NCBI GenBank assembly: GCA_033855775.1
Contig: JAWVFT010000141.1
Coordinates: 5,424 to 69,423 of the forward strand
DNA from: DASVTR01 sp033855775
GTDB taxonomy: Bacteria > Acidobacteriota > Blastocatellia > Pyrinomonadales > Pyrinomonadaceae
Length of the DNA: 64,000 nucleotides
Direction: 5' to 3'
Of the stretch, positions 8,366 to 17,322 are shown one piece after another. The notes under the pieces are model-generated. The model had not been told where the DNA came from and did no database searches. It worked only from the letters and a program-made list of their open reading frames with translations. How positions within the stretch are numbered: the stretch's first letter is position 1; each line of letters opens with the position of its first letter. The position numbers were made by a program, and so were the translations under genes.

Positions 8366-10252
8366 ATGCTTGAAGAGAAAGCGGCAGAGCAGGCGAAGGA
8401 AGACGGCGAAGTGGTTTATCGTCGTCTGCCGACGGCTGAAGAGTCGGGCAAAAGGGAGCCGGACAGGAAGAAGGGCGGGTCGCGTCCTTCGGCCGTGTTG
8501 CGCAAGCTCGCGCCGAGTTTGAGGCCGATTGTGATTGGCTTCGCGCTGCTGCTGGCTCTTGTTTTCCTGCTCGGTTATCTGAGCGCGCGGCAGCTTGAGG
8601 ATGTCAGCGGCGGCATCTTCGATTTGCAGGGCCGTCAGGCCATGAAGGTCAGCACGCTGCTCGAACTGCGCACGGCCCTGACCAAACTCGACAACGAAGC
8701 GCGGGCGCGGGCGCGCGTCGGAGAGCCGGAAGGAACGCTGCAACCGCCTTTCGCCCTGCGCCTGCGCAACGCCCGCGATGAAGTCGGAAACACCCTCAGC
8801 CGCTTCGACCATCTAGCGTTGGCACAGACCGAACGCGGCGCGAATTTTCGTCAACAACTCGTCTCTTATCTCGAAACGACCAACGACCTCAACGCCTACA
8901 AACAGCAGCAGGGCTACGAAAAATTCAAGTCGGTTGACGACGCGCTGGACGCCATCCTGCGCGACGCGATTGGGCCGGAGCAGGCGGAGATTACGCGCCA
9001 GACCGAAGAGTTGAAGCAAGTGGCGATGCGCAAGGTGCGCCTGCTGTGGCTTGTCGCTCTGTTCATCGGCTTGCTGGTCGCCGCCGCTTCCATACGTGAA
9101 GTGCAGCGTCGTTTTCGTGAGGTGCGCCGCAGCATGGACGAGACGCGGCGCGAGCGCGAGTTTAGCACGCAGATGCTCGAAGGGATGGTCAGCGCCGTCG
9201 CCGCCATCGACGCGCACGACCGCATCCGCAGCGCCAACTCCGCCTTCTTCACCATCTTTCCGCGGGCCGCCGTCGGCGCTTCCGTGTATGACAAGTTCGC
9301 TTCGCCCGAAGCCTTGAAGATGCTCGAAGCGGCGACGGCCTCGCGCGTCGCGGTCGCTTCCTATCGCGGGCGTTGGACGTGCGACGCAGGCACGCCCGAT
9401 TGCGCCGACAAGACCTTCGACGTTTATTCGTCGCCGCTTCAGATTGACGGCGAGCAGGGACAGATTGTGACTCTCGTTGATGTGACGGAGGCGGTCGAGG
9501 CGGAAGCGATTGTGCGCAAGACGGAATCGTTGACGGCGATGGGACAGGCGACGGCGCAGGTCGCGCACGAGATTAAAAATCCGCTCGGCAGCATACGCCT
9601 CGGCGTCTCGATGCTGCGCGACACGGCGACCGACACCGAATCGCAGAACACGATTGACCTCGTTGAGCGCGGCATACATCATCTCAACAAGCTGGTCGTT
9701 GACGTGACACAGTTTTCGCGGCAGAAGCCTTTGGATCGCGCCGACGTGGAGTTGCGCGAGTTAATCGACGGGAGCCTTGAACTGGTCGGCGAGCGGCTGC
9801 AAGAGAAGCGAACGCCCATCGAGAAGCGTTTCACGACGGAAGCTCTCAAAGGCAAGTGGGACGAAGACCAACTGCGGCAGGTCTTCGTCAACCTGCTGGC
9901 TAACGCCGTGGACGCCAGCGCCGAACAATCTCCCATCACGATTACGACCGAGCGCGTGACGGTCGCGGCGTCGCGCAAGCAGGGCAATCGCGGCAACGGC
10001 GGCGCGGGCAACACGGCGCGGCTTTCGATGGCGCGGCTCGTCATCGCAGACCTTGGCGAGGGCATGGACGAAACCACGCGCGCCCGCATCTTCGAGCCGT
10101 TCTTCACGACGAAGAAGCGCGGCACGGGATTGGGGCTGGCTATCTCGAAAAAGATTGTCGAGCAACACGGCGGCTCCATTGCGGTCGAAAGCGCGCTCGG
10201 CAAAGGCACACGCTTTATCGTTGACCTGCCGCTTGAGACTCAGCAGAGTTGA
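8366..10252 (+). CDS. Membrane sensor histidine kinase with PAS domain
   Basis: This 628-residue inner-membrane kinase has a cytoplasmic charged N-terminus, a first transmembrane helix (about 52-74), a periplasmic helical sensor region (about 75-222) and a second helix (about 224-243). A PAS domain (about 265-385) precedes HisKA with the phospho-accepting H401 in QVAHEIKNPLGSI. The ATPase part shows the N box (VNLLANAVDAS, about 508-518), the G1 box (DLGEGMDE), the F box (FEPFFTTK) and the G2 box (GTGLGLAIS). A Gly/Asn/Arg-rich insert (about 536-550) separates N and G1. No response regulator is adjacent, so it is an orphan; NtrB-like kinases have this layout. The ligand is unknown. Confidence 0.92.
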   Translation: MLEEKAAEQAKEDGEVVYRRLPTAEESGKREPDRKKGGSRPSAVLRKLAPSLRPIVIGFALLLALVFLLGYLSARQLEDVSGGIFDLQGRQAMKVSTLLELRTALTKLDNEARARARVGEPEGTLQPPFALRLRNARDEVGNTLSRFDHLALAQTERGANFRQQLVSYLETTNDLNAYKQQQGYEKFKSVDDALDAILRDAIGPEQAEITRQTEELKQVAMRKVRLLWLVALFIGLLVAAASIREVQRRFREVRRSMDETRREREFSTQMLEGMVSAVAAIDAHDRIRSANSAFFTIFPRAAVGASVYDKFASPEALKMLEAATASRVAVASYRGRWTCDAGTPDCADKTFDVYSSPLQIDGEQGQIVTLVDVTEAVEAEAIVRKTESLTAMGQATAQVAHEIKNPLGSIRLGVSMLRDTATDTESQNTIDLVERGIHHLNKLVVDVTQFSRQKPLDRADVELRELIDGSLELVGERLQEKRTPIEKRFTTEALKGKWDEDQLRQVFVNLLANAVDASAEQSPITITTERVTVAASRKQGNRGNGGAGNTARLSMARLVIADLGEGMDETTRARIFEPFFTTKKRGTGLGLAISKKIVEQHGGSIAVESALGKGTRFIVDLPLETQQS

Positions 10253-10347
10253 TTCGACGGAATCTGTGCGCGGGACGAAATCTCAATTCATCCGGCTCTT
10301 CTCTACCCATGCTCTTGAGTTATTGCTCCGAATGATTGGCGAGCCTT

Positions 10348-11646
10348 TTAGAGAGCGCGAAACGCGCGCCGCGCGGCTTCGATGGTTCTGTCCAGCAACT
10401 CGTCCGTGTGAGCGATGCTGATAAAGCCCGCCTCGAATTGCGAGGGCGCGAGATAGACGCCTTCGTCCAGCATCGCGTGAAAGAACTTGCCGAAGCGTTG
10501 GCGGTCGCTCTGCGCCGCGCTCTCCCAATTCGTCACCGGCGCGGAAGTGAAAAACGAAGTCCACATAGAGCCGACGCGATTCGTCACGGTTTCCACTCCG
10601 GCCTCGCGCGCCGCCTCCCCAAGTCCTTCGCAGAGTCGCGCGCCCGCGCGTTCCAATCGCTCGTAAACGGAAGCGTCGCGCAGGCGGCGAAGCGTCACAA
10701 GGCCAGCCGTCATCGCCAGCGGATTGCCGGAGAGCGTGCCGGCTTGATAGATAGGCCCGGCGGGCGCGATGTGTTGCATGATGTCGCGGCTCGCGCCGTA
10801 GGCTCCGACGGGCAGCCCGCCACCGATAATCTTGCCGAGCGTCGTGATGTCCGGCGCGACGTTGTAAACCCCCTGCGCCCCGCCGCGCGCCAGACGAAAG
10901 CCCGTCATCACTTCATCGAAGATGAGCAGCGCGCCGCCCTTGCTCGTCAACTCGCGCACGGCTTGCAGGTAGCCTTCGCGCGGCGGGACGCAGCCCATGT
11001 TGCCGACGACGGGTTCGATAATGACCGCCGCGATGTCTTCATGCTCGTTGAAGACTTCGGCGAGCGCGGCCTCATCGTTGAAGGGAACCGTGATGGTGCT
11101 TTGAGCAAGCTGCGCAGGCACGCCCGGACTGTCCGGCAAGCCTAAGGTCGCCACGCCCGAACCTGCCTTGACGAGCAGGCTATCGCCGTGGCCGTGATAG
11201 CAGCCCTCGAACTTGACGAGCTTGTCGCGCTTCGTCACGCCGCGCGCAAGGCGAATCGCCGACATGGTGGCTTCGGTGCCGCTGTTGACCATCCGCGCCA
11301 TCTCGATTGACGGGACGGCGTTCGTGATTTCCTCCGCCATCAAGACTTCCAACTCGGTCGGAGCGCCGTAGCTCGTGCCGCGCGAGAGAGCCTCGCGCAA
11401 CGCCTCAATCACTTCCGGGTCGGCGTGGCCTAGAATCATCGGCCCCCATGAGCCGACGTAATCAATGTAAGCGCGCCCGTCAACATCCGTCAGCGTCGCG
11501 CCCTGCGCGCTCTCTATAAAACGCGGCACGCCGCCGACGCCGCGAAAGGCCCGCACGGGAGAATTGACGCCGCCCGGAATCAACTCGACGGCGCGCGCAA
11601 ACAACTCGGTCGAACGGTCATGCTCTTCTTTTGGTCTTGAACTCAT
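10348..11646 (-). CDS. hemL: Glutamate-1-semialdehyde 2,1-aminomutase
   Basis: HemL is a PLP enzyme making 5-aminolevulinate in the C5 pathway that feeds heme synthesis. The 432-residue length is standard. Landmarks are IPGGVNSPVRAFRGVGG near the N-terminus, NSGTEATMSAIRLAR for cofactor phosphate binding, FDEVMTGFR, and the PLP lysine K272 in TTLGKIIGGGLPVGAYG. It therefore shares a pathway with the hemE-hemH-PPOX cluster about 30 kb away. The gene is convergent with the sensor kinase, with about 95 bp between them. Confidence 0.97.
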   Translation of the reverse strand: MSSRPKEEHDRSTELFARAVELIPGGVNSPVRAFRGVGGVPRFIESAQGATLTDVDGRAYIDYVGSWGPMILGHADPEVIEALREALSRGTSYGAPTELEVLMAEEITNAVPSIEMARMVNSGTEATMSAIRLARGVTKRDKLVKFEGCYHGHGDSLLVKAGSGVATLGLPDSPGVPAQLAQSTITVPFNDEAALAEVFNEHEDIAAVIIEPVVGNMGCVPPREGYLQAVRELTSKGGALLIFDEVMTGFRLARGGAQGVYNVAPDITTLGKIIGGGLPVGAYGASRDIMQHIAPAGPIYQAGTLSGNPLAMTAGLVTLRRLRDASVYERLERAGARLCEGLGEAAREAGVETVTNRVGSMWTSFFTSAPVTNWESAAQSDRQRFGKFFHAMLDEGVYLAPSQFEAGFISIAHTDELLDRTIEAARRAFRAL

Positions 11647-11682
11647 AAACGCATTTTCAGATGAGAGCCGCGCAAAAGCAAG

Positions 11683-11716
11683 AAGCGGCGCGACTGTTTG
11701 CCACAGCGCGCCGCTT
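11683..11716 (-). terminator. Hairpin between the BON-LysM gene and hemL
   Basis: Perfect 10-bp arms, AAGCGGCGCG (11683-11692) and CGCGCCGCTT (11707-11716), enclose a 14-nt loop. Read on the reverse strand the stem is followed by CTTGCTTTTG, a fair U-rich tail. It probably ends the transcript of the BON-LysM gene before hemL. Confidence 0.65.
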
Positions 11717-11758
11717 CCTTGAGCTTGTGAAAATTCCCTTTGCTCGCTCTCTCGCCGT

Positions 11759-12229
11759 TTAGGATTTCTTCGGCAGCTTCAACTTGTCGCCGGGATGGAT
11801 GACGGACTGCGGTGAATCCATCTTGTCGCGGTTGGCGTAAAAAATCTGCATGTACTCGTTGCCGTTGCCCAGGTGATGCTGCGCGATTTTCCAGAGCGAA
11901 TCGCCAGCCTTGACTTCATATTCTTCAGTCTCCGGCGCGTTCGGGTCAACTCTGAGTTCCAGCGTCACGTCCGAATAGTCTGCGTCAACTCCCTTCAGCT
12001 GATCCCAGACATTGTTCATCGCTTCGTCCGACGGAGCGACGCCCTTGATGTAGAGCTTGCCGTCCTGCATGTGAAGATTTTCCAGACGAACCTGCTCGCC
12101 TTCAACCTTGTGCAGCACGCTCTGATATTTGTCCTTCAACTGGTTAAACTGCTGGTCGCTGTTCGGGTCTTGCGATTGTCCGGCCCCGGCTGAGACGCCG
12201 CTGCCAAACGCTTGGTCAAATAGTCCCAT
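11759..12229 (-). CDS. BON-LysM protein, Kbp/YgaU-like
   Basis: This 156-residue protein has a short N-terminus (MGLFDQAFGSG), a BON-like domain (about 40-97, containing KLYIKGVAPSDEAMNNVWDQL) and a C-terminal LysM (about 104-154; EYEVKAGDSLWKIAQHHLGN then VIHPGDKLKLP). The layout and length match E. coli Kbp (YgaU), a cytoplasmic potassium-binding protein. There is no signal peptide, which also fits Kbp. The equivalence is by architecture, so potassium binding is inferred. Confidence 0.85.
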   Translation of the reverse strand: MGLFDQAFGSGVSAGAGQSQDPNSDQQFNQLKDKYQSVLHKVEGEQVRLENLHMQDGKLYIKGVAPSDEAMNNVWDQLKGVDADYSDVTLELRVDPNAPETEEYEVKAGDSLWKIAQHHLGNGNEYMQIFYANRDKMDSPQSVIHPGDKLKLPKKS

Positions 12230-12434
12230 AAATTCTGCCTCCTTACGGTCAAGTCGAAATTACGACGATAGTTCCGGCTATTGCCGGACGCGAATTTTAA
12301 GAAAACTTACGAGGGAACGGCGGAGATTATAACAGCCCGCAAGCCGTAGCCGAAACCGCGCTCGACAAAAGCCCATCTGTTCGCTCGCGCATCAACAGTC
12401 GTTCGCCTGAAAGATGAAAGGCGCGCTGGCATGG

Positions 12435-13619
12435 CTAGCCGAAGATGCTGCGCCAGCGACGGTCGAGCGCGCCGCCGAAAAGAAACGCGCTCAAGCTCGG
12501 CTGCTCGTGCGAGCGGTCATAGCCGACCAGTTCGACAAAGGCACGGCCCTTCGTCGCTTGCCCATTATGCAGTCCTTCGACCGCGCAGGCTCCTTCCCAG
12601 TAGACAATCATCGTCGTCCCGCGCGTGTCCAATTCCTGATCTTTCAAGACGGGCTTGACCGCGACCTCAAGGCCGAAGCGCGGCACGCGCACAATCCAGC
12701 CCGAAGGATAAACGGCTCCGGTGTGCGGGCTCTGCCAGTAACTTGTCACCTCAAGCTCGAAGTCCTGGCGCGCAAGATGAAAGCTGCGCCCATGAGCGTC
12801 AACGAAGGTTCCGCTTGAGAAAGCGGACGGGCGATGGCGGCTATCGCGCAGATGATAAACCATCAACTCCGCGCCCGTCGCCAGTTGAATGCTGAACCAG
12901 TCCCAACCCTTTTGATTGTCCGTCGTCCGCCAGGTTCCAAACTCTCTGTCCATCCAGGCCGAGCCGTTGAAGCGCTCGGTCGCGCCGTGCCATGTGATGT
13001 CGCCCTCGGCCTCCATCCGCGTGAAGGAGAAATAACGCGAAGCCTCGCCTTCATCCTTAAAGCTCACGCCGACGCCGGCGTGGCCGTTCAAAGCGGCGGG
13101 CTTCGTGCTCTTGAGCGCGGCCTCGAAAATCACGTCGTCGCCGAGCGTGGCGCGCAGCAGATGAGAGCCGTGCGCCTCGCGCACAGTCCAATCGCCGAGC
13201 CGCAAGTAGTAATGCTCTTCGCTCGCTCTGGCCGGAAGGTCGAGCGCGCCGCCCGCGCTCTTGCGATGAGCATAACGAAAACGCCCGCGCGATTCATCCG
13301 TGATAGCGAAGTGCGCGAGGTAGAGCGGATTGGCAATCAGCCGCAGCGGGACGACGCCGAAGCGGTCCAGGTCAGTCCGTCGTTTGAAGAAGACCAACTC
13401 GAAGCCGAACGCGCGCCCGCCGCTGGTCTGCATGTGTCCAGTGTAGTACCACCACTCGGTCTGCGCTTCCTTGTGCGCGTACAAATCACGCGGCAACTCG
13501 ACCGCGCGATGCTCCGTGCCGTCGCGCAAAGTGGAGGCTTCGCCCGCCACGACGTTGGCGAGGCCGTCCAAAAAATTAGACGCTATCTGCCCGAATGATT
13601 CAACGAAATTAGCGCTCAT
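12435..13619 (-). CDS. CrtC/AttH-type lipocalin-like protein
   Basis: This 394-residue protein belongs to the AttH/CrtC family, which includes carotenoid 1,2-hydratases. Motifs include the N-terminal HKEAQTEWWYYTGHM, GFELVFFKRR, the central NGSAWMDREFG and WDWFSIQL, and a C-terminal lipocalin-like half with YPSGWIVRVPRFGLEV and YWEGACAVEG. Most members outside phototrophs have no proven substrate, and no carotenoid genes are nearby, so I do not assign hydratase activity. No signal peptide is evident. The start has only a weak ribosome-binding site. Confidence 0.85.
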   Translation of the reverse strand: MSANFVESFGQIASNFLDGLANVVAGEASTLRDGTEHRAVELPRDLYAHKEAQTEWWYYTGHMQTSGGRAFGFELVFFKRRTDLDRFGVVPLRLIANPLYLAHFAITDESRGRFRYAHRKSAGGALDLPARASEEHYYLRLGDWTVREAHGSHLLRATLGDDVIFEAALKSTKPAALNGHAGVGVSFKDEGEASRYFSFTRMEAEGDITWHGATERFNGSAWMDREFGTWRTTDNQKGWDWFSIQLATGAELMVYHLRDSRHRPSAFSSGTFVDAHGRSFHLARQDFELEVTSYWQSPHTGAVYPSGWIVRVPRFGLEVAVKPVLKDQELDTRGTTMIVYWEGACAVEGLHNGQATKGRAFVELVGYDRSHEQPSLSAFLFGGALDRRWRSIFG

Positions 13620-13752
13620 GAATGTCTGTTTGATTTTGCAGTTAATGTCTGTTGGGTTTTTGAAGTTTCAGTCTCGTCCACAGAACTTACAGTGAGGCTG
13701 TGGCGAAAGTGTGCGGCAATTGCAAAGCCTCGTTGGCGAACCTGTGTTGGCG

Positions 13753-15201
13753 TTAGATGCGCTCAAGCTTTTCCAGCGGCTCGACCGTGAGGCTGCGGAA
13801 ACTGGACATCCGCACCAAGCCGGGCGCGGCTCCTTTCGGCTTCGTCAGAAACTTGCGCGGCGTGTAATGCACGTCAACTTTGGCGTCGCGTTTGGCCTGA
13901 CTGAAGTGCGCCGCCAACTGCGCGGCTTCGATGATGACGCGCTGCGGAATCTCGGCGCGCGTCGGGTTGCGCACTATGACATGCGAGCCGGGATAATCCG
14001 CCGCGTGCAGCCAGAGGTCATGCGGTCGCGCGATGCGAAACGTCAGTTGGTCATTATCGCGCGCGGCCCGCCCGACCAGAATCTCGTAGCCGTCGGATGA
14101 ACGATAACGACGCGCGCCCGCAACGTTGTCGGCCTCCCTGCGCTTCGCCGTCGCAGCAGGACGCTGCCGACTTTTTCCGTCCTGACCGAAACCTTCCAGA
14201 GCCGCTTCATCATGCTCCGCGATGATTCGTTCGAGTTCGACGGCGCGCGCTCCGAGTTGCGTTAGCTCCGCGTCTATCAAGCTCAGCCGCGCGGCAATCT
14301 CCTGCGCCGCGCGCCGCGCCTTCGTGTAGCGCGCGAAACGCCGCGCCGCTTCCTCCTGCAACGTCGCCTGCTCGTCAATCTCAAGCTCGACGCGCGGCAT
14401 CTCGTCTGTGTAGTAATCAGTCAGCGAGACTACTTTGCCGCGCCGCTCTGCGGTCGAAAGATTCGCCAGCAGCAAATCGCCGATGCGTTTATGCTCAGCC
14501 GCGTCGCCGTGCGCGGCCAAATCGCTTTCGAGATGACGACGAAGCTTTTCGCGCTGCGTAATCTCTTTGCGCAAACGCGCGCGGGCCGCCGCAGCACGGG
14601 CGACAAAGGCTCGCTCGCCCGCTTGCCGCCGGTAGTAATCGTCCGCCGCTTCGGAGAGCGACGAGAAACCGGCTTTCGTGAACGGGGCGTTTGCGGGCGC
14701 GCGGGCGGCCGCTTGCGCTGGCGGCGGTTGATACTCGTCGCCTATCTCCTGGCCTGCGCCGCGCGGCACGCGAAAGGCGTCAATCACATGGTCGCCCTCG
14801 TCGAGCAACAAGAGGTTGGACGCGCGCCCCGTCAACTGCGCGACGAGCACGCGACGGCGACTGTTGCCGATGTCATCCTGCGCCGTGAAAGAGAGACGAA
14901 CGATACGCTCGCTTTCATCCTTCTTGATTGCATCCAGCGTCGCTCCGCTCAGATGCTTGCGCAGCGTCATGCCGAACTGCGAGAGCGGAACAGACTGCTT
15001 TTCAAGGTCGCGCACGCGCCGCTCGATGAGATAGAGGCGCGAGTCTGAAGGTTCGATGCTGATGAAAAGATAACGACCGTCGTGAGCGCGGAAATCGATG
15101 GCGAGCGAGGCGCGCGACAACTGAAAAATCTTGCCCATCGCGCGTCCCAGAAGCGACGGCGCAATCTCTTCAACGATGGCTGCGATTATCTGTTCGCGCA
15201 T
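13753..15201 (-). CDS. NFACT-family RqcH/Rqc2-like ribosome quality control protein
   Basis: This 482-residue protein has an NFACT-N domain (about 1-180, starting with REQIIAAIVEEI), a central helical coiled-coil region (about 210-335) and a C-terminal NFACT-R (DUF814) domain (about 375-482) with IARPHDLWLHAADYPGSHVIVRNP and KPKGAAPGLVRM. RqcH binds stalled 50S subunits and recruits tRNA-Ala for C-terminal tailing. The Asp-Arg pair needed for tailing in Rqc2/RqcH (around residue 98) appears here as E98-R99. The protein is shorter than Bacillus RqcH (about 570). The family is certain; activity is not. Confidence 0.88.
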   Translation of the reverse strand: MREQIIAAIVEEIAPSLLGRAMGKIFQLSRASLAIDFRAHDGRYLFISIEPSDSRLYLIERRVRDLEKQSVPLSQFGMTLRKHLSGATLDAIKKDESERIVRLSFTAQDDIGNSRRRVLVAQLTGRASNLLLLDEGDHVIDAFRVPRGAGQEIGDEYQPPPAQAAARAPANAPFTKAGFSSLSEAADDYYRRQAGERAFVARAAAARARLRKEITQREKLRRHLESDLAAHGDAAEHKRIGDLLLANLSTAERRGKVVSLTDYYTDEMPRVELEIDEQATLQEEAARRFARYTKARRAAQEIAARLSLIDAELTQLGARAVELERIIAEHDEAALEGFGQDGKSRQRPAATAKRREADNVAGARRYRSSDGYEILVGRAARDNDQLTFRIARPHDLWLHAADYPGSHVIVRNPTRAEIPQRVIIEAAQLAAHFSQAKRDAKVDVHYTPRKFLTKPKGAAPGLVRMSSFRSLTVEPLEKLERI

Positions 15202-15208
15202 ATCCGTT

Positions 15209-15301
15209 AGTCTAAAGTCTAAGGTCCAAAGTCCAAAGTCAAGACGATGATTCTTGACCTTGGACTTTGGACCTTAGACTTTGGACTTGCTTTATGGACT
15301 T
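15209..15301. repeat. Inverted heptamer array (GTCCAAA family), copy 1
   Basis: Five tandem units of AGTCTAA/GGTCCAA/AGTCCAA (15209-15240) face five complementary units CTTTGGA/CCTTGGA/CCTTAGA (15255-15290) across a short loop carrying AAGACGATGATTCTT. It lies just upstream of the RqcH-like gene and downstream of the RDD gene, both on the reverse strand. Two further copies exist in the window. Confidence 0.9.
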
Positions 15302-15304
15302 GTT

Positions 15305-16549
15305 TTATTCGTGAACGACGGCTGTGCCGGAGAGACGGTCGTGGGCTGCGCGGCCTTCGGCGTCGAAGAGGGCGTACAGGATGCCGAGGCCGAAGGAGGC
15401 CAGCGAAAGCATGTACAGCAGCGCGCGCACGATTGACTGCCTAGTCGTCGGCGGCAATCCCGAATCGGCGTCCACAGCGCGTATCGAGAGCAATGACATT
15501 CCCCATGTGCGGCCCGCCAACGCCGTCGCAGCCGTCAGGTACAAAAACATGATGGTCAGGAAAATTCCGCCCATCGAAGCCGCGACGCGCCAGTTTGCCC
15601 AATCGCCGTTCGTCAATTCGATAATCGCCGCGAACGGCGAAGAGGCGAAGGCCACGACGAGCAGGTCTATGAAACTTCCGACGACGCGCTTGATGACGGG
15701 CGCGCGGTCGTCGTAAGGCTCAATCGCCGGAGCCGCATCGAGCGCGGCTTCATCCATCTCATCGAAAGTCTCTTCATCTGAAAGCTGCGCGCTAGCGTGC
15801 TGCGGCTCGTCAATGCTCCTGGACAACGGCGGAGCCTTCAAAGGTTGCGACGGCGGCACGACGACCAGCGTGCGCTCGCGCGGAGCTTCCAAAGGTTTAT
15901 CTTCCGGCAGTTGTTCCGCTTGAATTTCCGGCAAGGTCGCTGGCAAAGACGGCGCGGCCAATTCCAGTTCGCGCTTGTCTTCGAGTTGATATTGTTCGTC
16001 GGCCACGCGCGCAACGGCTGTCGCCGCGCCGCCCATCGAAGCGCGCGAGCGAGCCATAGGCGACGACGGCTGGCGCGCTCGCTCAAGGCGTTTGAGCGCG
16101 GCGGCGACAATCGGATTGACATACGGAGCGTCCGGCTGCGGGACGAGTCCGAGTTGAGTCGCGTGCTGCTCATCGCGCTGGCGTTGCGCAACGGTAGTAG
16201 CGGCGGCTGGCTCGCGTGTGCTTTCGCGCGCGCGTCGTTCCTGAATCTCGCGCACACGCTCGCTCAAATCTTTACGCCATTGCGGTTTGTTTCTGGACAC
16301 GCCGGGAAATTCGATGAGCGTCGAAACCGTCGGCGCAGGAGCTTCCGTCTCGTTGGCCGAATCAACGCTCGCCGCCGTCGCCGCGCTCTGCTCGCTGCCG
16401 GTCGAAGAGACGGGCGTTGCGGCCTCCGCGGGCTGCGTTGACGTTTCGGCAGGCTGCGTTTCAGAGGAGGATTTGGCCGCAGGGGTCTTGCATCTGGGAC
16501 AAATTTCTAAGCCGTTCGAATAAACCGCGCGGCATGAGGGACACTGCAT
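15305..16549 (-). CDS. Zinc-ribbon RDD-family membrane protein
   Basis: This 414-residue protein starts with a zinc ribbon (CPSCRAVYSNGLEICPRC, residues 3-20). A long disordered Pro/Ala/Glu-rich cytoplasmic region follows to about residue 275, then an RDD domain with about three transmembrane helices (about 285-405; the family Arg/Asp signature begins near VIKRVVGSFIDLLVV, then AGRTWGMSLLSIRAVD). RDD proteins are poorly characterised, and some are proposed transporters or membrane anchors. A zinc ribbon tied to an RDD domain by a long linker suggests a scaffold or sensor rather than a simple channel, but that is inference. Confidence 0.85.
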   Translation of the reverse strand: MQCPSCRAVYSNGLEICPRCKTPAAKSSSETQPAETSTQPAEAATPVSSTGSEQSAATAASVDSANETEAPAPTVSTLIEFPGVSRNKPQWRKDLSERVREIQERRARESTREPAAATTVAQRQRDEQHATQLGLVPQPDAPYVNPIVAAALKRLERARQPSSPMARSRASMGGAATAVARVADEQYQLEDKRELELAAPSLPATLPEIQAEQLPEDKPLEAPRERTLVVVPPSQPLKAPPLSRSIDEPQHASAQLSDEETFDEMDEAALDAAPAIEPYDDRAPVIKRVVGSFIDLLVVAFASSPFAAIIELTNGDWANWRVAASMGGIFLTIMFLYLTAATALAGRTWGMSLLSIRAVDADSGLPPTTRQSIVRALLYMLSLASFGLGILYALFDAEGRAAHDRLSGTAVVHE

Positions 16550-16780
16550 AAAGACTGAGCCTCCACGTCAGGCAAAAATCGAAAGGCAAAAGCAAACGTT
16601 TTCGCTAACTGCCTGTTAAAAAGTGTTCGTGCGGGACGCAAGGGCCAGAACTGCTAAACCCAAGCCCACAGCGGAGTCGCGGCGGATACTATCAGAAGGC
16701 ACTTTAAGTCGTCAACCAGAAAATATACAAGCCACTGTAGTTGACCGCAGATGAAACACAAGATAGCGGAAGGAAAAACG

Positions 16781-16866
16781 GTCGAAAGTCCAATGTCCAA
16801 AGTCCAAAGTCAGGAACCGTTGTCTTGACTTTGGACTTTGGACTTTGGACTTTGGACTTTGGACTA
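16781..16866. repeat. Inverted heptamer array (GTCCAAA family), copy 2
   Basis: About four degenerate units of AGTCCAA (16781-16812) face six near-perfect TTTGGAC units (16827-16865). The loop contains CAGGAACCGTTGTCTTG. The right arm ends a few bases before the stop codon of the DUF2203 gene, so the array sits at the 3' end of that transcript. Confidence 0.9.
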
Positions 16867-16871
16867 TAGTT

Positions 16872-17255
16872 TTAGAGCGGTTGACGGCCAGCGAATCCGG
16901 CGTCAACGTCGTGCCACCATTCGAGCTGATCGCCTTCGCCAAGTTGCCAGCAGAGCAGGACGACGCGACCGTCGCGCAGGGAGGGGAAATCAATCAAGCC
17001 GCGCTCGTAATCCTTGAGTTGGATGCCGAGCGTTTCCAGTTCGCCCGTGTTGTTGGCGAGCCGGTAGAGCGCCGCTATGTAGCTGCCGCCGCCGCCATCG
17101 CTCATGCCGCCGCCGCCCTGTTCCGCTCCGGCGGCAGCCTGTTTGGCGGCGTCGCGGTAGGAGAGCACGCGAGCGTGCGCGGTCTTGATGCCTTTCAGTA
17201 TGCGCCGCACGGCCGGCAGCAAAGCGTTCGCCTCTTCAATGCTGAATATTTTCAT
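16872..17255 (-). CDS. DUF2203 family protein
   Basis: This 127-residue protein begins MKIFSIEEANALLPAVRRIL, the hallmark of DUF2203, and ends with the family's conserved GLIDFPSLRDGRVVLLCWQLGE and EWWHDVDAGFAGRQPL. A Gly/Ala/Gln-rich insert sits at about residues 40-57. The function of the family is unknown. It is small, cytoplasmic and without membrane segments. A perfect 17-bp inverted repeat lies upstream, between it and the NYN-domain gene. Confidence 0.9.
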   Translation of the reverse strand: MKIFSIEEANALLPAVRRILKGIKTAHARVLSYRDAAKQAAAGAEQGGGGMSDGGGGSYIAALYRLANNTGELETLGIQLKDYERGLIDFPSLRDGRVVLLCWQLGEGDQLEWWHDVDAGFAGRQPL

Positions 17256-17266
17256 AGAGGTCTGAA

Positions 17267-17319
17267 GATGAAGGCTTGAAGTCGGTCAAGCGTCTGACGA
17301 ATGACTTCAAGCCTTCATC
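17267..17319. terminator. 17-bp perfect inverted repeat
   Basis: GATGAAGGCTTGAAGTC (17267-17283) and its exact complement (17303-17319) enclose a 19-nt loop. It lies after the reverse-strand NYN gene and before the DUF2203 gene. It may terminate the NYN transcript, but no strong U-run is present, so it may instead be another palindromic repeat like those elsewhere in the window. Confidence 0.55.
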
Positions 17320-17322
17320 ATT

